DNA from: Nocardioides sp. PD653-B2
GTDB lineage: Bacteria; Actinomycetota; Actinomycetes; Propionibacteriales; Nocardioidaceae
Reading direction: 5' to 3'
Assembly (NCBI RefSeq): GCF_002117935.1
Contig: NZ_BDJE01000033.1
Location: 1 to 64,000, forward strand
Length of the DNA stretch: 64,000 nucleotides
Each line of letters begins with the position of its first letter. Position 1 is the first letter of the stretch. The notes under the pieces are model-generated. The model worked only from the letters and a program-made list of their open reading frames with translations, was not told where the DNA came from and made no database searches. Of the stretch, positions 27,787 through 35,717 are shown piece by piece. A program made the position numbers and the translations under genes.

Positions 27787-28497
27787 ATGACCGACGCGAC
27801 CTCCCTGTGGGACTTCGACGACCCGGCCGGCTCCGAGCGGCGGTTCCGCGACGCGGCCGACATCGCCGAGGGCGCCGACCGGCTGGTGCTGCTGACCCAG
27901 GTGGCCCGGGCGCTCGGCCTCCAGGAGAGGTACGACGAGGGGCATGCGCTGCTCGATGACCTCACCCTCAACGACGACGAGGTGGCCGCCCGGGTCTCGC
28001 TCGAGCGTGGCCGGCTGCTCCGCTCGGCCGGCGACCCGGAGGCGGCCCGGCCGCACTTCGACGCCGCGGAGCGGTCCGCGGCCGAGGCCGGGCTCGACGT
28101 CCTCCGCATCGACGCGATCCACATGCAGGCGCTGGTCGCCGACCCCGCCGACCGGCTGGCGGTCAACGAGCGGGCACTGGAGATCGTCGCCCAGTCCGGT
28201 GACCCCGCCGCCCGCAACTGGGACGCCTCGCTGCTGAACAACATCGCCCTGGTGCACGCCGACGCCGGCGACTTCACGACCGCGCTCGCGGTCTTCGAGC
28301 AGGCGCTCGCCGCCCGCGAGCGCCAGGGTGACCCCGTGGGCATCCGGGTCGCCCGGTGGATGGTCGCGTGGGCGCTGCGCAACCTCGGCCACCACGCCGA
28401 CGCGCTCACCATGCAGCGCGAGATCAAGGCCGAGCTCGACGCCGAGGGCCGCACCGACCCGTTCGTCGACGAGGAGCTCGAGCTCCTGACCCGATGA
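27787..28497 (+). CDS. TPR-like protein
   Basis: The protein has 236 residues and is soluble. Helical repeats can be followed through DRLVLLTQVARALGLQERYDEGHALLDDL, ARVSLERGRLLRSAGDPEAARPHFDAAERSAAE, DASLLNNIALVHADAGDFTTALAVFEQALAARER and RWMVAWALRNLGHHADALTMQREI. These are typical tetratricopeptide spacings, and the last two repeats are the clearest. It lies 11 nt after the RDD gene and is probably in its operon. No enzymatic function is suggested. Confidence 0.85.
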   Translation: MTDATSLWDFDDPAGSERRFRDAADIAEGADRLVLLTQVARALGLQERYDEGHALLDDLTLNDDEVAARVSLERGRLLRSAGDPEAARPHFDAAERSAAEAGLDVLRIDAIHMQALVADPADRLAVNERALEIVAQSGDPAARNWDASLLNNIALVHADAGDFTTALAVFEQALAARERQGDPVGIRVARWMVAWALRNLGHHADALTMQREIKAELDAEGRTDPFVDEELELLTR

Positions 28498-28709
28498 CCC
28501 GCCCGCCACCGGGCGGTACCGGAGCCCGACCGGTCTAGACCGAAGGGGACGGTCCGAGATCGCACCGATGGCCGCGCGGGCTGCGGAGCCGGGGTCTTCG
28601 CCACCCGTACCGACCGGCATCGCCGGGACCTGGGCGGCCAGGTCGACGTCCTCCGGGGTCCTGGAGATCGTCCGGCCCGACCCCACCGGGCGAACCGAAC
28701 GTCCCGAAG

Positions 28710-28723
28710 TGGGAGCGTTCCCA
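28710..28723 (+). promoter_or_regulatory. CebR-type LacI operator
   Basis: TGGGAGCGTTCCCA is a 14-nt palindrome with one asymmetric pair. It matches the CebR operator of streptomycetes (TGGGAGCGCTCCCA) at 13 of 14 positions. A near-identical copy stands before the LacI-family gene of this locus (33695-33708). It lies 42 nt upstream of the proposed -35 element. Confidence 0.85.
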
Positions 28724-28764
28724 TTGAAATGTGACGTGTGTTACAGAAACGTTATTGGCCATCC

Positions 28765-28793
28765 TTGACGTGCCGCCGCGTAAACGTTTGCAT
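28765..28793 (+). promoter_or_regulatory. promoter of the sugar-uptake operon with second LacI-like palindrome
   Basis: TTGACG (28765-28770) and TTGCAT (28788-28793) are 17 nt apart. Over the -10 region lies GTAAACGTTTGC (28780-28791), a palindrome with one unpaired position around AAACGTTT, the general LacI/GalR half-site pattern. A third, weaker AAACGTTA is at 28747-28754. The 369-nt gap between the TPR gene and the lipoprotein gene holds no gene. The lipoprotein RBS GAGAGGAAG is at about 28853-28861. Confidence 0.55.
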
Positions 28794-28866
28794 CGTCCAG
28801 GACGGAGCGGGTTTCGGGCACGCGGACCCTGGATGGACCTGCTGACAACCCAGAGAGGAAGCACGC

Positions 28867-30252
28867 ATGCGATCACGCAACACGCGCCGGGGGGTGGCCT
28901 TCGCTGCCGCCCTCGCGAGCACGGGGCTCATCCTCGCCGGATGCGCGAGCAGCGACAGCGGCGGAGGCGAAGCCGTCAGTGGGACCTGGCCCGGCGAAGG
29001 CAAGGCCGAGTGCGAGGGGCTCAGCCAGCTCGCCGACTTCGGCGACCTGAGCGGCAAGTCCATCTCGGTCTACACCTCGATCGTTGCGCCCGAGGACAAG
29101 CCGCACATCGACTCGTGGAAGCTCTTCACGACGTGCACGGGCGCCACCCCGAAGTACGAAGGCTCCAAGGAGTTCGAGGCGCAGCTGCAGGTGCGCGTCC
29201 AGGCCGGCAACCCGCCCGACATCGCCTACGTGCCCCAGCCCGGTCTCCTGCAGACCCTGGTCGGCAGCGGCAAGGTCGTGGAGGCGCCCTCCCAGGTGTC
29301 GGACAACGCCGACAAGTGGTTCGGTGAGGACTGGAAGTCCTACGGCAGCGTCGACGGCACGTTCTACGCCGCCCCGCTGGGCGCCAACGTGAAGTCGTTC
29401 GTCTGGTACTCCCCCAAGATGTTCGCCGACAAGGGCTGGGACATCCCGAAGACGTGGGACGACATGCTCGCCTTGTCCGACAAGATCGCCGCCAGCGGCA
29501 TGAAGCCGTGGTGCGCGGGCATCGAGTCCGGCGAGGCGACCGGCTGGCCGGCCACCGACTGGCTCGAGGACGTGCTGCTGCGCTCCGCGGGCCCGGACGT
29601 CTACGACCAGTGGGTCTCGCACGAGATCCCGTTCAACGACCCGGCGGTCGCCACGGCGCTCGACGACGTCGGCGGCATCCTGAAGAACGACAAGTACGTC
29701 AACGGCGGCATCGGCGACGTCTCCTCGATCGCCACGACGGCGTTCCAGGACGGCGGCCTGCCGATCCTCAAGGGCGACTGCGCGATGCACCGGCAGGCGT
29801 CGTTCTACGCGGCGAACTGGCCGGAGGGCACGGACGTCTCCGAGAACGGCGACGTCTTCGCGTTCTACCTCCCGCCGATGGGTGAGGAGTTCGGCAACCC
29901 GGTCCTCGGCGGTGGCGAGTTCGTGGCCGCCTTCTCCGACCGTCCCGAGGTGCAGGCCTTCCAGACCTACCTGTCCACCGACGTGTGGGCCAACGAGAAG
30001 GCCAAGGCCTCCCCGGCCGGCGGCTGGGTCAGCGCCAACAAGGGTCTCGACATCGCCAACCTGGCCAGCCCGATCGACCAGCTGTCCGGCGAGATCCTGC
30101 AGGACCCCGACGCGGTCTTCCGCTTCGACGGCTCGGACATGATGCCGGGCGAGGTCGGTGCGGGCTCCTTCTGGAAGGAGATGACCAACTGGATCACCGG
30201 CGAGAGCACCCAGGACGCGCTCGACAACATCGAGTCGTCCTGGCCGTCGTGA
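28867..30252 (+). CDS. sugar ABC transporter substrate-binding lipoprotein (AglE/CebE-like)
   Basis: The protein has 461 residues. The signal peptide has lipobox LILAGC with Cys at residue 26. The mature protein is a class-1 carbohydrate solute-binding fold (KSISVYTSIVAPEDKPHIDSWKLFTTCTG, GSKEFEAQLQVRVQAGNPPDIAYVPQPG). It looks closer to alpha-glucoside binders of the AglE group than to CebE. The operators, however, are CebR-type and the locus glycosidase is GH1, so alpha- or beta-glucosides are both possible. It is anchored outside the membrane and delivers to the two permeases downstream. No ATPase gene is nearby. Confidence 0.9.
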   Translation: MRSRNTRRGVAFAAALASTGLILAGCASSDSGGGEAVSGTWPGEGKAECEGLSQLADFGDLSGKSISVYTSIVAPEDKPHIDSWKLFTTCTGATPKYEGSKEFEAQLQVRVQAGNPPDIAYVPQPGLLQTLVGSGKVVEAPSQVSDNADKWFGEDWKSYGSVDGTFYAAPLGANVKSFVWYSPKMFADKGWDIPKTWDDMLALSDKIAASGMKPWCAGIESGEATGWPATDWLEDVLLRSAGPDVYDQWVSHEIPFNDPAVATALDDVGGILKNDKYVNGGIGDVSSIATTAFQDGGLPILKGDCAMHRQASFYAANWPEGTDVSENGDVFAFYLPPMGEEFGNPVLGGGEFVAAFSDRPEVQAFQTYLSTDVWANEKAKASPAGGWVSANKGLDIANLASPIDQLSGEILQDPDAVFRFDGSDMMPGEVGAGSFWKEMTNWITGESTQDALDNIESSWPS

Positions 30253-30267
30253 CCGACGCGTGACCAC

Positions 30268-30305
30268 GGCCGGGTCGCGGACGCCACGGCGTCCGCGGCC
30301 CGGCC
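30268..30305 (+). other. stable intercistronic hairpin
   Basis: Arms 30268-30285 and 30288-30305 form an 18-bp stem (one G-U pair), opening to a CACG tetraloop. No U-run follows. It starts 15 nt after the lipoprotein stop and ends 75 nt before the first permease. Such hairpins protect upstream mRNA or allow partial read-through, raising binding protein over permease levels. Confidence 0.7.
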
Positions 30306-30380
30306 CCCGTCGTACCACCATCCGGATCCACCTGGCCGACGAGCCGCCGCTCCTCGGCCCGAGCTGTCGGGAGAACCTGT

Positions 30381-31343
30381 ATGTCGACAGGTGAGAAGTT
30401 CATCCAGATGTTCATCGCGATCGCGGTCTTCTTCGCCGTGATCGCGGTGATCCTCCTCGCAACCCAACGCATGCGCAGCCGCACCGGCGAGCTGGCCCAG
30501 GCCGCAGCCTTTGTGCTCCCCGCCGTCATCCTGATCGGGGTCGGCCTGCTCTACCCGGCTGTGACGAGCATGTATCAGTCGCTCTTCGACAAGACCGGCG
30601 AGGGCTTCGTCGGCCTGGACAACTACCAGACCATCTTCACCGACTCCGAGCAGCTGCTCGTGCTCCGTAACACCGCCGCCTGGGTGATCCTGGTTCCGAT
30701 CGTCTCGACGGCGATCGGCCTGATCTACGCCGTCCTGATCGACAGGTCCCGGTTCGAGAAGTTCGCCAAGGCGCTGATCTTCTTGCCGATGGCGATCTCG
30801 CTGGTCGGTGCCTCCATCATCTGGAAGTTCGTCTACGACTACCGCGACCCCACCCAGGACCAGATCGGCGTCGCGAACGCCGTCCTCAAGGGACTCGGCC
30901 TCGACACCTACAAGTTCCTGCTCAACGACCCGTGGAACACGCTCTTCCTCATCATCATCCTGATCTGGGTCCAGGTCGGTTTCGCGATGACGATCCTGTC
31001 GGCCTCGATCAAGGCGATCCCCGACGACATGATCGAGGCGTCACGTCTCGACGGCGCCACCGGCCTGCAGCAGTTCCGGTTCATCACCGTGCCGAGCATC
31101 CGGCCCTCGCTGATCGTCGTGGTCACCACGATCAGCATCACGACGCTCAAGGCGTTCGACATCGTGCGCACCACGACCGGTGGCAACTTCGACACCAGCG
31201 TGCTGGCCTACCAGTTCTACACGGAGTACTTCCGCTCCTACAACCAGGGCCTGGCGACCGCGATCGCGGTGCTGATCTTCATCCTGGTGATGCCGATCGT
31301 GATCTACAACGTCCGTCAGATGCGCAAGCTGGAGGCCCGATGA
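30381..31343 (+). CDS. sugar ABC transporter permease 1 (MalF/AglF type)
   Basis: The protein has 320 residues with eight predicted membrane segments, including an unusual extra N-terminal helix (about 8-28, FIAIAVFFAVIAVILLATQ). The EAA loop that docks the ATPase is MIEASRLDGATGLQQFRFITVPSIRPS, about residues 217-242. GGGAG precedes the ATG. The stop overlaps the next permease start by 4 nt. A heterodimer with permease 2 is expected. The motif KFVYDYRDPTQDQIG in the middle region is characteristic of the AglF group. Confidence 0.93.
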   Translation: MSTGEKFIQMFIAIAVFFAVIAVILLATQRMRSRTGELAQAAAFVLPAVILIGVGLLYPAVTSMYQSLFDKTGEGFVGLDNYQTIFTDSEQLLVLRNTAAWVILVPIVSTAIGLIYAVLIDRSRFEKFAKALIFLPMAISLVGASIIWKFVYDYRDPTQDQIGVANAVLKGLGLDTYKFLLNDPWNTLFLIIILIWVQVGFAMTILSASIKAIPDDMIEASRLDGATGLQQFRFITVPSIRPSLIVVVTTISITTLKAFDIVRTTTGGNFDTSVLAYQFYTEYFRSYNQGLATAIAVLIFILVMPIVIYNVRQMRKLEAR

Positions 31344-32281
31344 CCACCGTCAAGCCCGACCTCGGCGCCGCCGAGGCGGACGCTCCGGGACCCGAGCCGG
31401 TCTCGACGAGCGCGCACCAGGCGCTGAGCTCCCCGTGGGCCTCGATGGCCGCCGTCGTGATCGCCGTCCTGTGGACGATCCCGACGCTGGGTCTGCTGAT
31501 CACGTCGTTCCGGCCCGAGTCCGACATCACCTCCAGCGGCTGGTGGAACATCTTCACCAACCCGTCGTTCACCATGTCGAACTACGACCAGGTGCTGCAC
31601 GGCAGCGACACCAAGCTCACGACGTACTTCGTGAACTCGATCGTGATCACCCTCCCGGCGGTGGTCATCCCGATCTGCATCGCGACGCTGGCGGCCTATG
31701 CGTTCGTCTGGATGAAGTTCCCGGGACGTGACCTGCTGTTCGTCGCGATCTTCGCGCTGCAGATCGTGCCGATCCAGGTCACCCTGATCCCGCTGCTCAA
31801 GCTCTACGTGCATCCGCCCCTCAACCTGATGCCGCTGGCTGGTCCGGACGCCCCGGGCGGGGGCTTCTACACGCTCTGGCTGTCGCACACGATCTTCGCG
31901 CTGCCCCTGGCGATCTACCTGCTGCACAACTTCATGAGCCAGATCCCCGGCGAGCTGATCGAGTCGGCGCGGGTGGACGGCGCCGGGCACGTGCAGATCT
32001 TCACCCGGATCATGCTGCCGCTGATGGCCCCGGCGATCGCGGCGTTCGGCATCCTGCAGTTCCTCTGGGTGTGGAACGACCTGCTCGTCGCCATCACCTT
32101 CGGCAGCCCGACCACGTTCCCGCTGACCGCTCGGCTCGCCGAGCTGTCCGGCACCCGCGGCAACGACTGGTTCCTGCTGTCCGCAGGCGCCTTCGTGGCC
32201 CTGGTGGTCCCGCTCATCGTCTTCTTGTCGCTGCAGCGCTACTTCGTGCGCGGGCTGCTCGCCGGAAGCGTGAAGGGCTAG
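31340..32281 (+). CDS. sugar ABC transporter permease 2 (MalG/AglG type)
   Basis: The protein has 313 residues from ATG at 31340 (ATGA overlap). Six membrane helices follow a hydrophilic N-terminus of about 35 residues. The EAA loop is LIESARVDGAGHVQIFTRIMLPLMAPA. The stop overlaps the convergent GH1 gene by 4 nt. The ATP-binding subunit must be supplied elsewhere, probably by a shared MsiK-like ATPase as in streptomycete CebEFG and similar systems. Confidence 0.93.
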   Translation: MTTVKPDLGAAEADAPGPEPVSTSAHQALSSPWASMAAVVIAVLWTIPTLGLLITSFRPESDITSSGWWNIFTNPSFTMSNYDQVLHGSDTKLTTYFVNSIVITLPAVVIPICIATLAAYAFVWMKFPGRDLLFVAIFALQIVPIQVTLIPLLKLYVHPPLNLMPLAGPDAPGGGFYTLWLSHTIFALPLAIYLLHNFMSQIPGELIESARVDGAGHVQIFTRIMLPLMAPAIAAFGILQFLWVWNDLLVAITFGSPTTFPLTARLAELSGTRGNDWFLLSAGAFVALVVPLIVFLSLQRYFVRGLLAGSVKG

Positions 32282-33663
32282 GGCTGGAGCGTGGAGACAG
32301 CCACCCCGGACTCGGACGCGATGTGTCCGGCCAGCCACCCGTAGGACGCCTTCGGCGTGCGGGTCTGGTCGGACGGATCGACGTGGACGATGCCGAAGGT
32401 CTTGGTGTAGCCCTCCGCCCACTCGAAGTTGTCGAGGAGCGTCCACACGACGTAGGCCCGGACGTCCGCGCCGGCGGTGCGAGCGGCCTGGGTGGCGGCG
32501 ATGTGGTCACGCAGGTAGCCGATCCGGTCCTGGTCGTCGACGACGCCGTCGACCAGGTCCTGGTCGGGGTAGGCCGCGCCGTTCTCGGTGACGACGAGGG
32601 GCAGGCCGGTGCGCCGATGGGTGTCGACCAGCAGCTCCTCGAGCCCCGAGGCGTCGACCTCCCAGCCGATGTCGGTGCGGGGCTCGCGGACCACGAACGA
32701 CACCGGGGTCACGCCCGGGTAGGCCGCCACCTCGGGGTGGGTCTCGAGGTCCGGGTCGGCGAGCGTGGGCCGGAACGGCGTGTAGTAGTTGACGCCGAGC
32801 CAGTCGGCGGAGCCCTGCACCAGCGCCAGGTCACCGTCGCGGACCAGCTCGGGGTCGGCCAGCTCGGGCGCGACGCGCAGCAGCCCGTCGTCGTACGCCC
32901 CGTCGACGAGCGGGTCGAGCCAGATCCGGTTGCGCACGGCGTCGAGCTCGTCGGCGGCACCCACGGCCTCCGGGTTCTCCGGCCAGAACGGCGCCAGGTT
33001 GTGCACGATGCCGACGTCGGTCGCACCGGCTGCATGGAGGCGGGCGGCGGCCAGCCCGTGGGCGAGGTTGAGGTGGTGGGCGGCCCGATGCCCCGCGCCG
33101 CCCTCCGTGCGGCCGGGGGCGTGGATGCCCGCGGAGTAACCGAGGTAGGCGGCGCACCACGGCTCGTTGTGGGTGGCCCACACCCGCAGCCGGTCGCCGA
33201 GGCGGTCGTGGACGACCATGGCGTAGTCGGCGAAGGCCTCGGCGGTGCTGCGCTCGAGCCAGCCGCCGCGGTCCTCGAGAGCCTGCGGGAGGTCCCAGTG
33301 GTAGAGCGTTCCCATCGGCCGTACGCCGCGCGCCAGCGCCGCGTCGACCAGGCGGTCGTAGTAGTCCAGCCCCCGGGTCTCGACCCGGCCGGTGCCCGCG
33401 GGCAGGATCCGCGGCCAGGCGACCGAGAAGCGGTACCAGCCCGCCCCGACGTTGCGGACCAGGTCGAGATCCTCCTCGTAGCGGTGGTAGGAGTCGCAGG
33501 CCACGGACCCGTCGAGGCCGTCGCGGATGGCCCCGGGCCGGCGGGAGAAGGTGTCCCAGACGGACTCGCCCCGACCGTCCTCGGTGGTCGCGCCCTCGAT
33601 CTGGTAGGCCGCGGTCGCGACGCCGTACGCCAAGGTGGACCCGTCGGGAAGGTGCGTGCTCAT
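32278..33663 (-). CDS. GH1 family beta-glucosidase
   Basis: The protein has 461 residues from ATG at 33663 (MSTHLPDGSTLAYGVATAAYQIEGA); an in-frame GTG at 33672 would add three residues. The acid/base Glu is in WATHNEPWC and the nucleophile Glu in LVVTENGAAY. GH1 sugar-binding residues in TAAYQIEG and NFEWAEGY are present. There is no signal peptide, so it acts on imported disaccharide such as cellobiose in the cytosol. It is divergent from the LacI-type gene, with the CebR-like operator between them, and convergent with the permease genes. The name bglC would fit by analogy but is not assigned. Confidence 0.92.
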   Translation of the reverse strand: MSTHLPDGSTLAYGVATAAYQIEGATTEDGRGESVWDTFSRRPGAIRDGLDGSVACDSYHRYEEDLDLVRNVGAGWYRFSVAWPRILPAGTGRVETRGLDYYDRLVDAALARGVRPMGTLYHWDLPQALEDRGGWLERSTAEAFADYAMVVHDRLGDRLRVWATHNEPWCAAYLGYSAGIHAPGRTEGGAGHRAAHHLNLAHGLAAARLHAAGATDVGIVHNLAPFWPENPEAVGAADELDAVRNRIWLDPLVDGAYDDGLLRVAPELADPELVRDGDLALVQGSADWLGVNYYTPFRPTLADPDLETHPEVAAYPGVTPVSFVVREPRTDIGWEVDASGLEELLVDTHRRTGLPLVVTENGAAYPDQDLVDGVVDDQDRIGYLRDHIAATQAARTAGADVRAYVVWTLLDNFEWAEGYTKTFGIVHVDPSDQTRTPKASYGWLAGHIASESGVAVSTLQP

Positions 33664-33694
33664 GCGGCCCACCGTAGTACGTCGGAGACCGGAG

Positions 33695-33708
33695 TGGGAG
33701 CGCTCCCG
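33695..33708 (+). promoter_or_regulatory. CebR-type operator between the GH1 and LacI genes
   Basis: TGGGAGCGCTCCCG matches the streptomycete CebR box at 13 of 14 positions. It ends 2 nt before the GTG of the regulator gene, so its GGGAG is also the likely ribosome binding site. It lies 31 nt upstream of the GH1 start on the other strand. Binding would block both genes. Confidence 0.88.
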
Positions 33709-33710
33709 CT

Positions 33711-34739
33711 GTGACCGGGATCAAGGACGTCGCGCGCGAGGTGGAGATGTCGACCGCCACGGTCTCCCGGGCGCTGCGCAACCTCCCCGGCGTCTCCGAG
33801 GAGACCCGCGCCCGCGTGCGGGAGACCGCCCGTCGGCTCGGCTACGTCCCCTCCCCCAGCGCCGCCGGACTGGCGACCGGGCAGACCCGGACGGTCGCGG
33901 TCGTGGTCCCCTTCGTCACCCAGTGGTTCTTCGCCGCGGTCGTGCAGGGAGCCGAGGAGGTGCTCCGCGAGCGCGGCTACGACCTGCTCCTCTACAACCT
34001 CGCCGGCGACGCCTCGGCGCGACACCGGGTCTTCGAGACCAACCTGCTGACCAAGCGGGTCGACGCCGTCCTCGTGCTCAGCCTGAAGCCGAGCCCCGAC
34101 GAGCTCAGCCGGCTGGTGCGCCTCGACCGACCGGTGACGATCGTCGGCGCCGACCTCCCGGGCTGGGCCACGGTGCGCATCGACGACGAGCTCGCCGCCC
34201 GGACCGCGATGCGCCACCTGCTGGACCTCGGCCACCGCCGGATCGGGTACGTCGGCGGCACCACCGAGGGGGTGCTCGACTTCACCGCTCCGACCGCGCG
34301 GCTCGCCGGCTACCGCGGCTCCCTCACCGCCGCGGGGGTCGACCGCGAGCCCGCCCTCGAGGTCGACGGGGGCTTCACGATGACCGGCGGCATGCGGGCG
34401 GCCCGCGAGCTCCTCGACCGGCCGGACCGGCCGACGGCGGTCTTCGCGGCCTCCGACGAGATGGCGATCGGCATGCTCCGGGTCGCGCGCGAGCTGGGTC
34501 TGCGGGTGCCCGAGGACCTGTCCGTGATCGGCATCGACGACCACGAGATGGCCGACTTCTTCGACCTGACGACGGTCGCCCAGCCCGTCCACGAGCAGGG
34601 CCGGGTCGCCGCCCAGCAGGTGCTCGCCGCGATGCGCAACGACGACTGGGAGCCGCAGCAGGTGGTGCTGCCGACCGAGCTCGTCGTGCGCCGCACCACC
34701 GCCGCGCCCGCTAGCGGCGGCGGTACGCCAGGTCGGTGA
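33711..34739 (+). CDS. LacI family regulator, CebR-like
   Basis: The protein has 342 residues with a GTG start. The helix-turn-helix is at residues 3-25 (GIKDVAREVEMSTATVSRALRN), followed by the hinge helix region PSPSAAGLATGQTRTVAVVVP. The periplasmic-binding-protein-like ligand domain ends IGIDDHEMADFFDLTTVAQP. The effector is probably a glucose disaccharide. Operators before its own start and before the lipoprotein gene suggest that it represses the whole locus and itself. Its 3' end overlaps trmB by 29 nt. Confidence 0.93.
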   Translation: MTGIKDVAREVEMSTATVSRALRNLPGVSEETRARVRETARRLGYVPSPSAAGLATGQTRTVAVVVPFVTQWFFAAVVQGAEEVLRERGYDLLLYNLAGDASARHRVFETNLLTKRVDAVLVLSLKPSPDELSRLVRLDRPVTIVGADLPGWATVRIDDELAARTAMRHLLDLGHRRIGYVGGTTEGVLDFTAPTARLAGYRGSLTAAGVDREPALEVDGGFTMTGGMRAARELLDRPDRPTAVFAASDEMAIGMLRVARELGLRVPEDLSVIGIDDHEMADFFDLTTVAQPVHEQGRVAAQQVLAAMRNDDWEPQQVVLPTELVVRRTTAAPASGGGTPGR

Positions 34740-35445
34740 TCGCGCGGCCGACGGCCAGGCCCTTGCGCTCGAACTTCGTCACGGGCCGCTCGGCCCAGCG
34801 CTCGACGACGCCGCCGACGAGGCGCGGCTCGGCGTCCAGCACCTCGAGCATCCGGTCGGCGTAGCCGGCCCAGTCGGTGGCCAGCCGCCACTCGGACCCC
34901 GGGGCCAGCCGGCTCGCGGCCAGCGCAGCGAAGCCCGGCGTGATCAGTCGGCGCTTGTGGTGCTTCTTCTTGTGCCACGGGTCGGGGAAGAACGTCCACA
35001 GCGCCGCCAGGGAGTCCGGCGCGACCAGGTGCTCGATCGACCAGACGGCGTCGACGCTCAGCAGGCGCACGTTGTCCAGCGCTGCCGCACCGACCCGGCC
35101 CAGGGTCTCGGCCACCCCGGGGCGCCAGACCTCGAAGGCGACGACGTCGTGGTCCGGACGTGCCGCCGCGAGGGCGACCGTCGACTCGCCGATCCCGGAG
35201 CCGATCTCCACGATCAGCGGCGCCGCGCGCCCGAAGCAGCCCGCGAGGGAGAAGCCCGGGTCGTCGACCGCCTCGTCCGGCACCCACCAGCGGTCGGCGT
35301 ACGCGTCCCAGGCCTGCTGCTGGCGCGGGGTGAACCGGCTGCCGCGACGCGCATAGGTCAGCACCTCGCGCATCCGGTGGCCGTCCTCGGTGACCTTGTG
35401 GTGCGGCCTCGCCGGGCGCACCCCGTCGTCGCGATGATCGGTCAT
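34711..35445 (-). CDS. trmB: tRNA (guanine-N7-)-methyltransferase
   Basis: The protein has 244 residues from ATG at 35445 (MTDHRDDGVRPARPHHK), preceded by GAGAGGATGGGGG. It has the SAM-binding motif PLIVEIGSGIGEST and the TrmB signatures LWTFFPDPWHKKKHHKRRLI and WRLATDWAGYADRM. It makes m7G46 in tRNA. An in-frame upstream extension of 35 codons lacks homology. The last 29 nt overlap the convergent LacI gene. Confidence 0.95.
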   Translation of the reverse strand: MTDHRDDGVRPARPHHKVTEDGHRMREVLTYARRGSRFTPRQQQAWDAYADRWWVPDEAVDDPGFSLAGCFGRAAPLIVEIGSGIGESTVALAAARPDHDVVAFEVWRPGVAETLGRVGAAALDNVRLLSVDAVWSIEHLVAPDSLAALWTFFPDPWHKKKHHKRRLITPGFAALAASRLAPGSEWRLATDWAGYADRMLEVLDAEPRLVGGVVERWAERPVTKFERKGLAVGRAITDLAYRRR

Positions 35446-35570
35446 GCCCCCATCCTCTCTGGCGGTCCCGCCCCCGGGGCTCCCGCCCCTGGCGGGATCT
35501 GTCGGGCCGGCGGCGGCGAACCTCGCGTCGAGGTACGGCCGGCCACCCACACGGAGCTCGCCTCGCCGGT

Positions 35571-35585
35571 TAGATTGACCGCGTG
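35571..35585 (+). promoter_or_regulatory. likely leaderless promoter of the aminotransferase locus
   Basis: TAGATT (35571-35576) lies 6 nt before GTG at 35583, the expected spacing for a transcript starting at the start codon. No ribosome binding site is seen and no strong -35. It supports GTG 35583 as the original start of the aminotransferase. Confidence 0.5.
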
Positions 35586-35717
35586 ATCGACCGCACCCGT
35601 CTGGCCGGCCTCCGCGTCATCGAGGAGGAGCGCTTCGTCGCCCTCCACCCCCGCTCCGGCGCTCTGGCGGAGCAGGCCCGCGGGCCGCTGCTCGCCGGCG
35701 TACCGATGCGTGGATGA
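35583..35717 (+). pseudogene. N-terminal segment of the aminotransferase, now out of frame
   Basis: GTG at 35583 opens a 44-codon frame (MIDRTRLAGLRVIEEERFVALHPRSGALAEQARGPLLAGVPM, split here by description: helix 1, HPRS motif, then GVPM) that stops with TGA at 35715-35717. In my knowledge of the family, GVPM plus one residue runs straight into WMTRWPG. Here WMTRWPG is in the next frame, starting at TGG 35711. One missing base near 35709-35711 accounts for this. Confidence 0.65.
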
